From Bog-366 sp964501985 (GTDB lineage: Bacteria > Acidobacteriota > Terriglobia > UBA7540): a stretch of DNA of 51,241 nucleotides. Shown here one piece after another: positions 34,144 to 43,426 of the stretch. The stretch is taken from positions 1-51,241 of the forward strand of contig CAZCVY010000019.1 in assembly GCA_964501985.1 (NCBI GenBank). Direction: 5' to 3'. Every line of letters starts with the position of its first letter. Position 1 is the first letter of the stretch. Position numbers and translations under genes: made by a program. The notes beneath the pieces are model-generated. The model saw only the letters and a program-made list of their open reading frames with translations. It was not told the origin of the DNA and did no database searches.

Positions 34144-36870
34144 TCACTCGTACCTCAGCGCCTCCATGGGGTCCACCCGCGTCGCGCGGCGAGCGGGTAG
34201 GTAGCAGGCTGCGAGCGCCACCACTATCAACACAAGGGTGACGCCGGCATAGGTAGCGGGATCGCCGGTACTCACTCCCACCAGCAAATGCGCCAGCAGG
34301 CGGGCAACGCCGAACGCCATGACGATACCGACGACCGAGCCAACCGCGATGATCACCATCCCTTGGCGCAGGACCAACCTCAATATCTCACCGGGCGTGG
34401 CCCCCAGTGCCAGGCGCATGCCGATTTCATGTGTCCGTTGCGCGGTCGTATAAGCCACTACGCCGTACACACCGATGATGGCGAGAATCAGACCAAGAAT
34501 TCCCATGGCGGCTGCCAGCCCTGCTCCCAACTTGAAGAACCAAAGTCCGTTTGGCGCATTGAGCGCATCGGTCATCGTTTGAGCGCTGGCAAGCGGCATG
34601 GCTGGCGCGAGGGACCGTACAAGCCCCATAATCTCCTGGCTCATTGCCTCCGGATCTCCGTAAGTTCGCGCTTGGAGCGTGACGGGCAACACGCGTTTCT
34701 GCGCAAAGGGCATGTAGAAGTAGGGGCCTTCCGGCGACGACAGGTCCTCAGTTCTGCTGTTCCTGACCACGCCGACCACTTGCATGGGATGGGTGGGTTC
34801 CCCCTCCAGGCTGAATCGTCTTCCCATCGCGTCCTTGCCAGGCCAGAAGCGCTCGGACATCGCTTGATTGATGACGGCTACGCGCAGCGAGTTCTGGGTG
34901 TCGCCGTCATCGATGCCGCGCCCGTGGAGCAGTCTCATGCCAATGGTTTGGAGATAGCCGGCAGAAACAATGTTATAGCCTGCCGCAGAGCCTTCCTGTT
35001 TGGGCGCCGCCACGAGGCCCTCGACGGCGATATCGGCTCCCATGTTGTGTCCGCCCATGGGCACCGTCGCCGCCAGCGTAGCCGATTGGATTCCGGGAAG
35101 CGCGCGTATCCGCTCAAGCAAGTTTTCGACAAACTCATACGACTGCGTCTCGCTGTAACCGGCGAGGCCAGGGTTAAGAGCGATGTTCAGTACATGTTGC
35201 GAATCAAACCCCAAGTCGGACCTCTGGACGTTCAAGAGGCTGCGAACGAAAAGTCCGGCGACGATCAGCAGCATTAATGAGCCCCCTACCTGCGCCACAA
35301 CCAGGCCCTTGCGCAGACCATGACCGCCGCCGGTAGTGGATCGGCCGCTGTCGTGCAAAATCGCGCTCAAATTGCCCCGCGTACCGCGCCATGCGGGAAC
35401 GATGCCGGCAATCACGCCGGAGAGAAGCGTCATCCCTAAGGCATATCCGAACACGCGCCAGTCAAAATGGAAATCCAGGATGAGGGGGACATCCATGTGG
35501 AGAGGGAGTGAGCTCAGCACGCGGTTTGCCCCAAAGCCAAACACCAATCCACCCACGCCACCCAGTAATGCGAGCAGCACACTTTCCATGAGTAATTGCC
35601 CGATCAGCCGGCCGCGTTTAGCTCCCAATGCTGCCCGAATAGCAATTTCGCCGCGGCGGACGCTGGCGCGGGCCAGAAGGATGCTCGCGACGTTCACGCA
35701 GGCCAGGATCAAGACCACGGCCGCTAAGGTCAGGAAGAGTGCTCCTACTATCCCCAGTCCGTCCGAGGGATCGGAAGTCGGCCCAGTCGGAGGAAGCGGG
35801 AACGCCTTCAGCAAATTCCAATCGTCGGCCTTCGGATACTCCGCGGCCAGGCGCTTGGCGACCACGTCCAGCACCGATCGAATCTTGTCCTGCGTAATTC
35901 CCGGTTTCAGTCTCGCGATCAATATCAGCCGCTTGTCTTGACGGTCGTTCAGGAAGTCGTTTTTGGTTTGGTTGTCAACCACCGCCATCCCCAACGGCAA
36001 ATAACCCTGCGTGTCGAGGAGCGTCGATAAGGGGCGGAATCCCTTCGGAGCAACTCCGACGATCGTTACGGGGCGGCCATTCACCAATGCCTTTTTGCCG
36101 ACAATGTCGGGATCAGAGCCGAGATGCGCCTTCCAGAAGGGGTAAGCAACCACGAGTACGGCGTCGGCGCCGGCAACGCTACCTTCTGAAGGCAGAATGA
36201 AGCGGCCCAGAAAAGGGCGAATGCCGGGAATCTGAAAGAAGCTGCCCGTCACAAAATCGGTCCACATCCGCTCGCTCTTGCCGGCTATGCTCAGACCGGT
36301 GGCGCTCAGGATCTGTGCGCCGGCCATATCGGAAAACAACCCTGTAGTTTGCTTCCGGATGTCCTCGAGGTCCTGATATGAAAAGCCGTTGCCACCTCCC
36401 TTCCCTGCGGCTGACAGGGTATAAATCTGCTCCGGATGCTTAACGGGGAGCGGACGGAGCAAGAACGCATTGACCATGCTGAACATCGCGGTGTTGAGGC
36501 CGATCCCCAGTGCCAGTGTGGCCGCGGCAAGCACCGTCAAGCTGGGATTTTTAAACAACATGCGCAAGCCAAAGCGTACGTCCAGCCACAGGCTTGCCAG
36601 GATGCTCTGCTCTTCGCTGGCTCCCAGAACGACCGGCTCCTGCGGCATTTGGCGCTCAACCCTCTCTAGTCCCTTGGCGAGAAGCCTCTCCTCGCTAATC
36701 TCTTCCAGCGCGATCCGCCGGGCTTCTATTTCCGTTGCTCCACCCGCCAGCAACTCGCGATAACGATCGTCCAGGTGCTGCGCGACTTCCTCAGTAATCT
36801 CGGCTTCACGCGCCGGCTGCAACTTTAAGCCGGCAAGCTGCTCGGTGATTTCTTTCTTCCAATCAGGCAT
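34144..36870 (-). CDS. Orphan MacB/FtsX-type permease (ADOP family), copy 2
   Basis: A 908-residue permease with the same architecture as its downstream paralogue: permease prefix (MPDWKKEITEQLAGLKLQPAREAEITEEVAQHLDDRYREL-type, residues 1-75), TM1 (NPSLTVLAAATLALGIGLNTAMF), MacB periplasmic domain, FtsX repeats (RRGEIAIRAALGAKRGRLIGQLLMESVLL) and a C-terminal second unit (RTHEIGMRLALGATPGEILRLVL). Its start codon overlaps the PadR gene by 8 bases, so PadR and both permeases are one operon. No ATP-binding subunit is encoded nearby. Substrate is unknown; PadR control suggests response to a toxic small molecule. Confidence 0.9.
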   Translation of the reverse strand: MPDWKKEITEQLAGLKLQPAREAEITEEVAQHLDDRYRELLAGGATEIEARRIALEEISEERLLAKGLERVERQMPQEPVVLGASEEQSILASLWLDVRFGLRMLFKNPSLTVLAAATLALGIGLNTAMFSMVNAFLLRPLPVKHPEQIYTLSAAGKGGGNGFSYQDLEDIRKQTTGLFSDMAGAQILSATGLSIAGKSERMWTDFVTGSFFQIPGIRPFLGRFILPSEGSVAGADAVLVVAYPFWKAHLGSDPDIVGKKALVNGRPVTIVGVAPKGFRPLSTLLDTQGYLPLGMAVVDNQTKNDFLNDRQDKRLILIARLKPGITQDKIRSVLDVVAKRLAAEYPKADDWNLLKAFPLPPTGPTSDPSDGLGIVGALFLTLAAVVLILACVNVASILLARASVRRGEIAIRAALGAKRGRLIGQLLMESVLLALLGGVGGLVFGFGANRVLSSLPLHMDVPLILDFHFDWRVFGYALGMTLLSGVIAGIVPAWRGTRGNLSAILHDSGRSTTGGGHGLRKGLVVAQVGGSLMLLIVAGLFVRSLLNVQRSDLGFDSQHVLNIALNPGLAGYSETQSYEFVENLLERIRALPGIQSATLAATVPMGGHNMGADIAVEGLVAAPKQEGSAAGYNIVSAGYLQTIGMRLLHGRGIDDGDTQNSLRVAVINQAMSERFWPGKDAMGRRFSLEGEPTHPMQVVGVVRNSRTEDLSSPEGPYFYMPFAQKRVLPVTLQARTYGDPEAMSQEIMGLVRSLAPAMPLASAQTMTDALNAPNGLWFFKLGAGLAAAMGILGLILAIIGVYGVVAYTTAQRTHEIGMRLALGATPGEILRLVLRQGMVIIAVGSVVGIVMAFGVARLLAHLLVGVSTGDPATYAGVTLVLIVVALAACYLPARRATRVDPMEALRYE

Positions 36871-37207
36871 GTTCGACTCCGGCGATGCGATTGATGGCGG
36901 CGGCGAAGACTTGCCAGCCTTTACGCTGCGACGCCAGCACTTCTTTCCCCTCCGCGGTCAAACGGTAATAGCGCCGCCGCCGCTGGCCGGCTTTTTCCAC
37001 CCAGCGCCCTTCAACCCAGCCGCGCTTCTCGAGGCGATAGAGCAGAGGGTAAAGCGACGCCACGTGGAAGCGGACCGCACCGTCCGAGCGCTGCTCGATC
37101 AGCTTGCTGATTTCGTAGCCGTGCCGTGGCCGGGCTTCCACGAGAGAAAGGATCAACAGCTCCGCACTGCCTTTTTTCAATTCTCGATCAAGAGCTTGCG
37201 ATGCCAT
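36863..37207 (-). CDS. PadR-family transcriptional regulator
   Basis: A 114-residue winged-helix repressor. The signatures GSAELLILSLVEARPRHGYEISKLIEQRS and HVASLYPLLYRLEKRGWVEGRW, then RRRYYRLTAEGKEVL, are those of PadR. ATG 37207 (MASQALDREL) is favoured over ATGs at 37222 and 37216 because the predicted transcription start is near 37216. The last codons overlap the first permease gene, coupling their translation. A palindrome at the start site suggests autoregulation. Confidence 0.88.
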   Translation of the reverse strand: MASQALDRELKKGSAELLILSLVEARPRHGYEISKLIEQRSDGAVRFHVASLYPLLYRLEKRGWVEGRWVEKAGQRRRRYYRLTAEGKEVLASQRKGWQVFAAAINRIAGVEHA

Positions 37208-37251
37208 ATGTGACATAGCCATATATTGTGCAAACAGGGTTTAGATGTCAA
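37207..37251 (-). promoter_or_regulatory. padR-permease operon promoter and PadR operator candidate
   Basis: On the minus strand TTGACA (37251-37246), a 17-base spacer and CAATAT (37228-37223) form a good promoter. TATGTGACATA (37207-37217), a near-perfect palindrome of the ATGT..ACAT type bound by PadR proteins, covers the expected start site. The leader would be only about 10 bases. Confidence 0.6.
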
Positions 37252-38063
37252 GCCGGATTTCCATTCGCTTGCAGGGAGCGGCCCAAAGGCCGGCGGCGCT
37301 TTGTGGATATCGGCCACCTACGGAGGTTAGCAAAATATATGGTGACAGAGACCCGTAGCGTGGGCGTCTCGCCCGCTGTCACGGAAGCGTCCCGCTCCCG
37401 TCGTCGCGCGGGCAGGATGCCCACGCCCCAGCGGGCGAGACGCCCGCGCTACCAAAAGAACTCGTCACTTTATTTTGCCATCCACACCAAGTCTCGACTC
37501 CGGCCAGCGCAAATGCTCAGAAGCGACACCATTTTCTAGATGGGCTGGGGCTGCCGTGACCTCGCGAAGTGCAACTTTTCCGCGGTGTCCAACGTCAAAA
37601 TCTTTGCACGGTGTCTTGTGGAGCACGACAAGTCCTGCCGACGGCAGGATTGTGGGGTGCCGAAAGCGCAAGTCTCGGGTGACGTTTCAGCGCAGGGGAG
37701 TATTTTTCTTTGGTCCGAACAGTTTAGAAGGGTCGGGAGCAATCGAATCCCCTTAGCCCAGCCGAGACTGGAGTTTCCACGAACTCGGCGGCAGTCGAAG
37801 TTATAGGCAGGTCCTGCACTTTCTATAATCTCACCTTCGGTGCAGGGGTTAAGAGCAGCAAGCCTACATAATACGACATCTTCAATCCGACCGGTCGAAG
37901 CACAGTAAAAGAGCGCGGGGGCGGACAACCGGCGTTTCTTCACGGGATTCACCGTCTTGATCCAGTTGTCCCGGGGGCGTGTCGCCCGTAAGGGCATAGG
38001 CCGGACCGCTGCGGTTTGGACCTGCGCCCGTGGTTTGTCCCGAGGACCCGCGAGGAATGCGTC
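37252..38063. other. Intergenic region with long inverted repeat
   Basis: No gene is supported in these 812 bases; a 153-codon minus-strand frame at 37536-37997 lacks any protein-like pattern. The main structure is a nearly perfect 24-bp inverted repeat, GTAGCGTGGGCGTCTC... at 37355-37378 and its complement at 37429-37452 (one mismatch), enclosing further GC-rich hairpins. Confidence 0.6.
37355..37452. repeat. Inverted repeat of the GTAGCG family
   Basis: Arms of 24 bp (37355-37378 and 37429-37452) differ at one base. The GTAGCGYGGG start is shared with the element at 44814-44933. The interior contains a second GCGTGGGC/GCCCACGC-type pairing, giving a branched structure. Confidence 0.75.
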
Positions 38064-41000
38064 ATGAACATATCCGAACCTTGTATCCGCAAGCCGATTG
38101 CTACAACTCTGCTGGTTGTCGCCGTGTCGTTGGGCGGCGCGGTGGCTTTCCGCCTGCTGCCGGTGTCACCACTGCCCCAGGTGGACTTTCCGACAATCTC
38201 GGTTTCGGCGGGAGTGCCCGGGGCAAGTCCTGAAATCATGGCGTCCGCCGTCGCCACTCCGCTCGAGCGCCAGTTCGGCCGTATTGCCGCCGTCACCGAA
38301 ATGACGTCCGCAAGTTCCCTCGGAAACACGAATATCACTTTGCAATTCGATTTGAACCGGGACATCAATGCCGCGGCGCGCGACGTGCAGGCCGCCATCA
38401 ATGCCGCCCGCGGTTACCTGCCCACCAATCTTCCCAATAACCCCACCTACCGCAAGGTGAATCCGGCCGATTCCCCCATTTTTATCCTGGCCCTTACTTC
38501 CGACGTTTTGAGCAAATCCCAGATGTACGACTCCGCCTCTTCAATTCTGGCCCAGAAACTTTCGCAGGTGCGCGGTGTTGGCCAGGTCATCGTGGGGGGA
38601 AGCGCACTTCCGGGGGTGCGAATCGAGCTGAATCCCACCGCGATGAACAAATACGGCGTCGGCCTCGAGCAGGTGGCAGGCGTGTTGAGCAACGCGAATG
38701 CCAACACTCCCAAGGGGCATTTCTCCGACGGCCACCGCATGTGGGAAGTGGGGGCCAACGATCAGATCTTTCACGCCATCGACTACACCCCGCTGATTGT
38801 GGCTTACCGGAACGGATCGGCGGTTCGGATCTCCGACATTGGCGAAGGCCTCGATGGGCCGGAAGAAGTTCGCGCCTCGGGTTACTCCAACGGCAAGCCC
38901 TCCGTCCTGATCATCATCTTCCGCCAGCCGGGCGTGAACATTATCAATACCGTGGACGGGATCCGCGCCGCCCTTCCCCAACTTGAGGCGGCCGTTCCCC
39001 GATCCATTCATTTTCAAGTCGCCATGGATCAAACCCAGACGATTCGCGCGTCGGTGAAGGATGTTGAAAGGACCTTGGTCATTTCCGTGCTTCTGGTGAT
39101 CTTGGTGGTCTTCCTCTTTCTCCGCAACGCGCGCACTACCTTCATTCCCAGTGTTGCCGTGCCGGTGTCGCTGATCGGGACTTTCGGTGTGATGTACTTG
39201 TTGGGCTACAGCCTCGACAATCTGTCACTGATGGCGCTCTGCATCTCCACCGGCTTTGTGGTTGACGACGCCATTGTAGTGATCGAGAACATCTCCCGCT
39301 ACCTGGAACAGGGAATGCCGCCTTTCAAGGCTGCCCTCCAGGGAGCGAAGGAAATCGGTTTTACGGTTGTGAGCATCAGCATTTCGCTGGTTGCGGTCTT
39401 CATTCCCCTGCTCCTCATGGGTGGAATTGTGGGCCGCCTGTTCAGGGAATTTGCCGTTACCCTCGCCGCTGCCATCACGGTTTCCATGGTGATCTCTCTT
39501 ACGGCGACCCCGATGATGTGCGCCCACCTTTTGAAGGAACACGAGTCCCACGGCTGGGTGTATGCCACCAGCGAGCGCGCGTTTAACTGGGTGGTCAACG
39601 CCTATGGCCGAACGCTGTCCACTGTACTGCGCTATCCGGGAATAACGCTCACCGTGCTGCTGGCCACCATCGCGCTCAACGTTCACCTCTACATTCATGT
39701 TCCCAAGGGTTTCTTTCCGCAACAAGATAACGGACGGATGATGGGTGCGATTCAGGCCGACCAGGACACGTCGTTTCAAGCGATGGATAGTATTCTACGG
39801 CAAATGATCGGTATCATTGTTGCCGACCCGGCAGTGGATACCGTCGAAGGCTTCGCCGGAGGTGACCCAGCTCAGGGGGGCAATGAACACCGCTCGGATG
39901 TTCATCTCGCTAAAACCCGCTGAACAAAGAAAAATCACTGCCGATTTGGTGATCGCCCGTCTGCGGCCGAAGCTGGCCCGGTTGCCGGGCGCGACGCTCT
40001 ATATGCAAGCCTCGCAGGACGTGCGCGTGGGCGGCCGCTTCGGCGCTGCCCAGTATCAATTCACTATGCAAGGTGACAATCTGGACGACTTGCAATCGTT
40101 CGGCCCGCGCATGCTCCAGGAACTTCGGACGATCCCCACCATCGCGGACGTGAACACGGACCAGCAAAATCTAGGGCTCGAGACCTGGGTGCAATACGAC
40201 CGCTCAACGGCGGCGCGCTTCGGTATTTCCTCTCAACTGATTGATAATTTTCTGTACGATGCCTTCGGCGAACGCCAGATCTCCACCATGTACACGCCGC
40301 TCAACCAATATCATGTGGTGATGGAGGTGGCGCCCCAATTCTGGCAGAATCCGTTGTCCTTGCGCCAAATCTACGTCCAGTCACCTACTGGGCCGGAGGT
40401 TCCGCTTCTTGCCATCACCACAAATGCCGCCAAGACTGCGCCCCTCACCGTGAATCACCAGGGCCTCTCGCCCTCCGTGACCATCTCGTTCAATCTCCGG
40501 CCGGGCGTCGCCCTGGGAGATGCGGCGAACGCCATTATCGACCGGGCCGGAAAGATTGGATTGCCCGCGACCATTCGCACCGGCTTTGCCGGAACCGCGC
40601 AAGCCTATCAGGATTCGCTTGGCAGCGAACCGATCTTGATCGCCGCCGCGCTGATTTCGGTGTACCTGGTGCTCGGAATCCTTTACGAAAGCTACGTCCA
40701 TCCCGTCACCATTCTCTCCACGCTGCCGTCGGCGGGCGTGGGCGCACTGCTGGCGCTGATGCTCACTCACACGGAACTCACGGTGATCGCCATCATCGGA
40801 ATCATTTTGCTCATCGGTATTGTGAAGAAAAACGCCATCCTGATGATTGACTTTGCGTTGGCCGCCGAGCGCAGCGAAGGGAAAAGTTCACGGCACTCGA
40901 TTTACGAGGCGTGCCTGTTGCGCTTCCGCCCAATTCTGATGACCACCATGGCGGCGATGCTGGGGGCTCTGCCGCTCGCTCTCGGCACCGGAATGGGATC

Positions 41001-41175
41001 GGAATTTCGCCGGCCACTGGGAATCGCCATTATCGGCGGGTTGGCCGTTAGCCAGTTGCTGACGCTATACACGACGCCGGTCGTCTACCTCTATTTTGAC
41101 CGGCTCCAGAATTGGCGGCATCGGGCTCGAGGAACAGTGCCGGTGAAAGTTATGCCGTTGGCCCCGGAGATGTAA
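38064..41175 (+). CDS. RND efflux pump (AcrB/MdtB-like), disrupted by a +1 frameshift
   Basis: A pump of about 1036 residues split into two frames. The start at MNISEPCIRKPIATTLL (38064) has GAGGAA upstream. The first frame runs to 39923 and the second is entered near 39881. Both have complete family features: QVDFPTISVSAGVPGASPEIM after TM1, GFVVDDAIVVIENI in TM4 with the paired Asp residues, and a periplasmic porter domain. The second half has TEVTVIAIIGIILLIGIVKKNAILMIDFA-type TM10 and the LRFRPILMTTMAAMLGALPLALG segment. At a G6 run (39875-39880) removal of one G restores a single frame across GDPAQG/AMNTARMFISLKP. It may be a sequencing error, a real mutation or slippage. No adaptor or channel gene lies beside it. 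Confidence 0.85.
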
Positions 41176-41234
41176 ATCACCAGGTAGCAGGCAGGAGGGT
41201 AACGGGTACAAGGCGTTGCATCCGTTGATACGCA

Positions 41235-41256
41235 GGGGCACGTCGGGCCGTGCCCC
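41235..41256. terminator. Hairpin between convergent RND and oxidoreductase genes
   Basis: GGGGCACG and CGTGCCCC form a perfect 8-bp stem with a 6-base loop, midway between two convergent stop codons. There is no U-run, so it is a candidate bidirectional terminator only. Confidence 0.4.
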
Positions 41257-41276
41257 GTGCGTGGTCAGCCGGAGAA

Positions 41277-42620
41277 TTACGCCGTGCGCGCGTTCTTGGC
41301 GATGTTCGCGGCGTTGCCGGGCACGGGCACTTCCGCCTTGATGGGTACCGGGCCCATCGCGTACTCCGTGGGGCCGAGGCGTTCGTTGGAATCCATAATC
41401 TCGTCCCACTTCACTTCTTTGCCGGTGTAAGCCGCGGTCCTTCCCATGATGGCGGTCAAAGTTGCATGGGCCACATGTTCGGCCTCGTTAATGGGCATGC
41501 TGCGGCGGATGGCAGTCACAAAATCCACGTGTTCCTGATCGTAGGGGTTGAACTTGGTCTTGCCGGGGTCCTGTCCCTCCTCCTGATACTTCCATACTAC
41601 CTTGTTATTCAGGTCGTAGATGGTATTCTTACAGTTCGTGTAGCCTTCCGTCCCCACCACGTACTCGGAGACGTCCTGTTCGCAGCCGTCAATCTGGCGG
41701 CACATGCTCTCAAGAATTCCACCGTTAGGGTAAGTGTATTGCAAGCTGAAATAGTCGTACTGGTCGCCCGTTACTTTCTGAATGCGCCCGCCGCAGCCGA
41801 TGACCGAGACCGGATTCATTCCTGTGAACCAGAGAACGGCGTCGAGATTATGGACGTGCTGCTCGCAAATATGATCCCCTGAAAGCCAACGCCAGTTCAC
41901 CCAATCGCGAATCATGGCCTCCATATCCGACCATTCTTTCTTGCGGGGCGCATACCACAAGGGGCCACCATTCCAGCGGGCGTAGGCGCCCACGATCTGG
42001 CCGATGGCGCCGTGGGATATGCGATTAAAGGTTTCCTGGTAGGCGCGGTCATGCCGCCTCTGTGTTCCCGTCACCACGCACAGATTGTAAGCTGTGGCTT
42101 TTTGACCGGTCGCCAGAACGGAGCGCACACCCGGAGCATCAACGGCGCACGGCTTCTCAATGAAGCAATGTTTCTTGGCCTCAATCGCGGCGTCGAAATG
42201 CAAGGGGCGAAAATGCGGCGGGGTCGCGCACAGCACCAGATCCACATCCGACGCCAGCACTTGCTTGTAAGCATCAAATCCGACAAAACAATGGTCATCG
42301 GCGATCTGCTGCTGTCCCTTTTGGGCGAGCTCGCCGCGGCATTTGTCGAGATGGTCCTTCAGGACATCACCCAGCGCCACGATCTTAAGATTGGGTCCCG
42401 CCTTGAGGAAGTTCAGTGCGGCACCGGTGCCGCGCTCGCCGCAGCCGATCAATCCGGCTTTCAGGGGCGGGCCATCCGGCGCCACGTCCACAAAGGTCAA
42501 GGGCGCGACGGATTTCTTGCAACTGGCCAGCACCGCACCGGCGCCCACCGCGGCTACCGCGCCGATAAATGTTCTGCGCGTAAAGTCCCGCTTCTCTTTT
42601 TCCGCCTTCTCATCGGTCAT
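41277..42620 (-). CDS. Tat-exported Gfo/Idh/MocA oxidoreductase, copy 1
   Basis: A 447-residue NAD(P)-dependent oxidoreductase, probably acting on a sugar or cyclitol in the periplasm. The twin-arginine signal (RDFTRRTFIGAVAAVGAG, then LASCKK) is at residues 11-36. The Rossmann motif AGLIGCGERGTGAALNF is at about 54-70, and the family's catalytic EKP appears in CFIEKPCAVDAPGVRSV. ATG 42620 has AAGGAGA upstream. It is about 75% identical by eye to the copy at 43427-44770 over most of its length, so the pair is a tandem duplication, now separated by a REP-associated transposase gene. Periplasmic members probably hold a bound nicotinamide cofactor. Confidence 0.9.
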   Translation of the reverse strand: MTDEKAEKEKRDFTRRTFIGAVAAVGAGAVLASCKKSVAPLTFVDVAPDGPPLKAGLIGCGERGTGAALNFLKAGPNLKIVALGDVLKDHLDKCRGELAQKGQQQIADDHCFVGFDAYKQVLASDVDLVLCATPPHFRPLHFDAAIEAKKHCFIEKPCAVDAPGVRSVLATGQKATAYNLCVVTGTQRRHDRAYQETFNRISHGAIGQIVGAYARWNGGPLWYAPRKKEWSDMEAMIRDWVNWRWLSGDHICEQHVHNLDAVLWFTGMNPVSVIGCGGRIQKVTGDQYDYFSLQYTYPNGGILESMCRQIDGCEQDVSEYVVGTEGYTNCKNTIYDLNNKVVWKYQEEGQDPGKTKFNPYDQEHVDFVTAIRRSMPINEAEHVAHATLTAIMGRTAAYTGKEVKWDEIMDSNERLGPTEYAMGPVPIKAEVPVPGNAANIAKNARTA

Positions 42621-42738
42621 GTCGTATCTCCTTTAATAACCAGAATCAATTTTGAGTGAATGAACCTGTATAATCCCGGTGTTTGAGCCGCAAAGGGGTG
42701 ACCCGCTGCTTAAGCCCCGAAGTGGCCAACAAATCTAG

Positions 42739-42799
42739 CCCAGGCCAACGGCCTGGGTCTACTGGGACATGCCTATTGCCGCCGGAGCCCTGAAAGGGC
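42739..42799. repeat. REP hairpins left of the RAYT gene
   Basis: CCCAGGCC-AAC-GGCCTGGG (42739-42757) and GCCCTGAAAGGGC (42787-42799) are two short hairpins just downstream of the transposase gene. They mirror the pair on the other side, with inverted loop sequence (AAC here, GTT there). Confidence 0.75.
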
Positions 42800-42814
42800 G
42801 AACCAAATGCTCTC

Positions 42815-43267
42815 TCAGTCCCATACGTACCGTTCGTCATACTCCACGCGGTACGTCTCTAAAAATCTCCGAAATTCCTCCTGGAAACCGACCACGCGGT
42901 GGTGTTCTTCCTGGCGATCAATATACTCGGTCACCGCCTCCACGTCTGCCGGGCTCACCGAAAAACCGCCATAGCCGCCCTGCCAGTGAAACGCCCGAAG
43001 AGCGGGTTCTTGCGTCTTGATCCACCTCGAGGAACTGGTCTTGACCTCTTCCACCACTTTGGCCAAGGCGAGATTCTTCGACATACGAAAAAGGATGTGA
43101 ACATGATCGCTCGTGCCTCCAACCCTTTGAGCCTGAGAGTCGGAGTTGTTGAGTACACTTGCGAGGTAAGCATGCACCCGCTCGCGAAAAGGCCGCAGGA
43201 GCAGCGGCTCGCGCTGCTTGGTGCTAAATACCAGGTGGATGTGCAATTTCGTCAGCGATTGTGGCAT
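42815..43267 (-). CDS. REP-associated tyrosine transposase (RAYT, Y1/IS200-like)
   Basis: A 150-residue HUH-type single-strand transposase. The N-terminus LHIHLVFSTKQREPLL is typical, the HUH metal-binding pair is in GGTSDHVHILF (about residues 50-60), and the single catalytic Tyr is expected in VEAVTEYIDRQEEHH near residue 115. The gene is complete. It is bracketed by inverted pairs of REP hairpins (42739-42799 and 43323-43366), the arrangement expected for a RAYT that acts on those hairpins. It lies between two duplicated oxidoreductase genes and could have been involved in, or arrived after, the duplication. Confidence 0.92.
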   Translation of the reverse strand: MPQSLTKLHIHLVFSTKQREPLLLRPFRERVHAYLASVLNNSDSQAQRVGGTSDHVHILFRMSKNLALAKVVEEVKTSSSRWIKTQEPALRAFHWQGGYGGFSVSPADVEAVTEYIDRQEEHHRVVGFQEEFRRFLETYRVEYDERYVWD

Positions 43268-43322
43268 GGGGTTCCTGGTGGCGCGCCCCTTCCGGGCTTG
43301 AATTCCTATCGTCTCGCTGAAT

Positions 43323-43366
43323 CCCAGGGCGTTGCCCTGGGCTAGATTGGGCCGCCCCTTTGGGGC
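43323..43366. repeat. REP hairpins right of the RAYT gene
   Basis: CCCAGGGC-GTT-GCCCTGGG (43323-43341) and GCCCCTTTGGGGC (43354-43366). Together with the left pair they form an inverted arrangement around the transposase gene. Confidence 0.75.
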
Positions 43367-43426
43367 TCACGAATCTTGAGTCGCGGCTTTGAAGGCTCAT
43401 AATCCGTGAGTCGACCCTATATGGCT

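Noticed and set aside
37536..37997. 153-codon minus-strand frame upstream of the RND pump
   Set aside because: No ribosome-binding site, no hydrophobic or helical pattern, no family resemblance.
42769..42814. Repeats around the transposase as a possible CRISPR array
   Set aside because: There are only two short hairpins per side with no regular spacers; they fit REP sequences.
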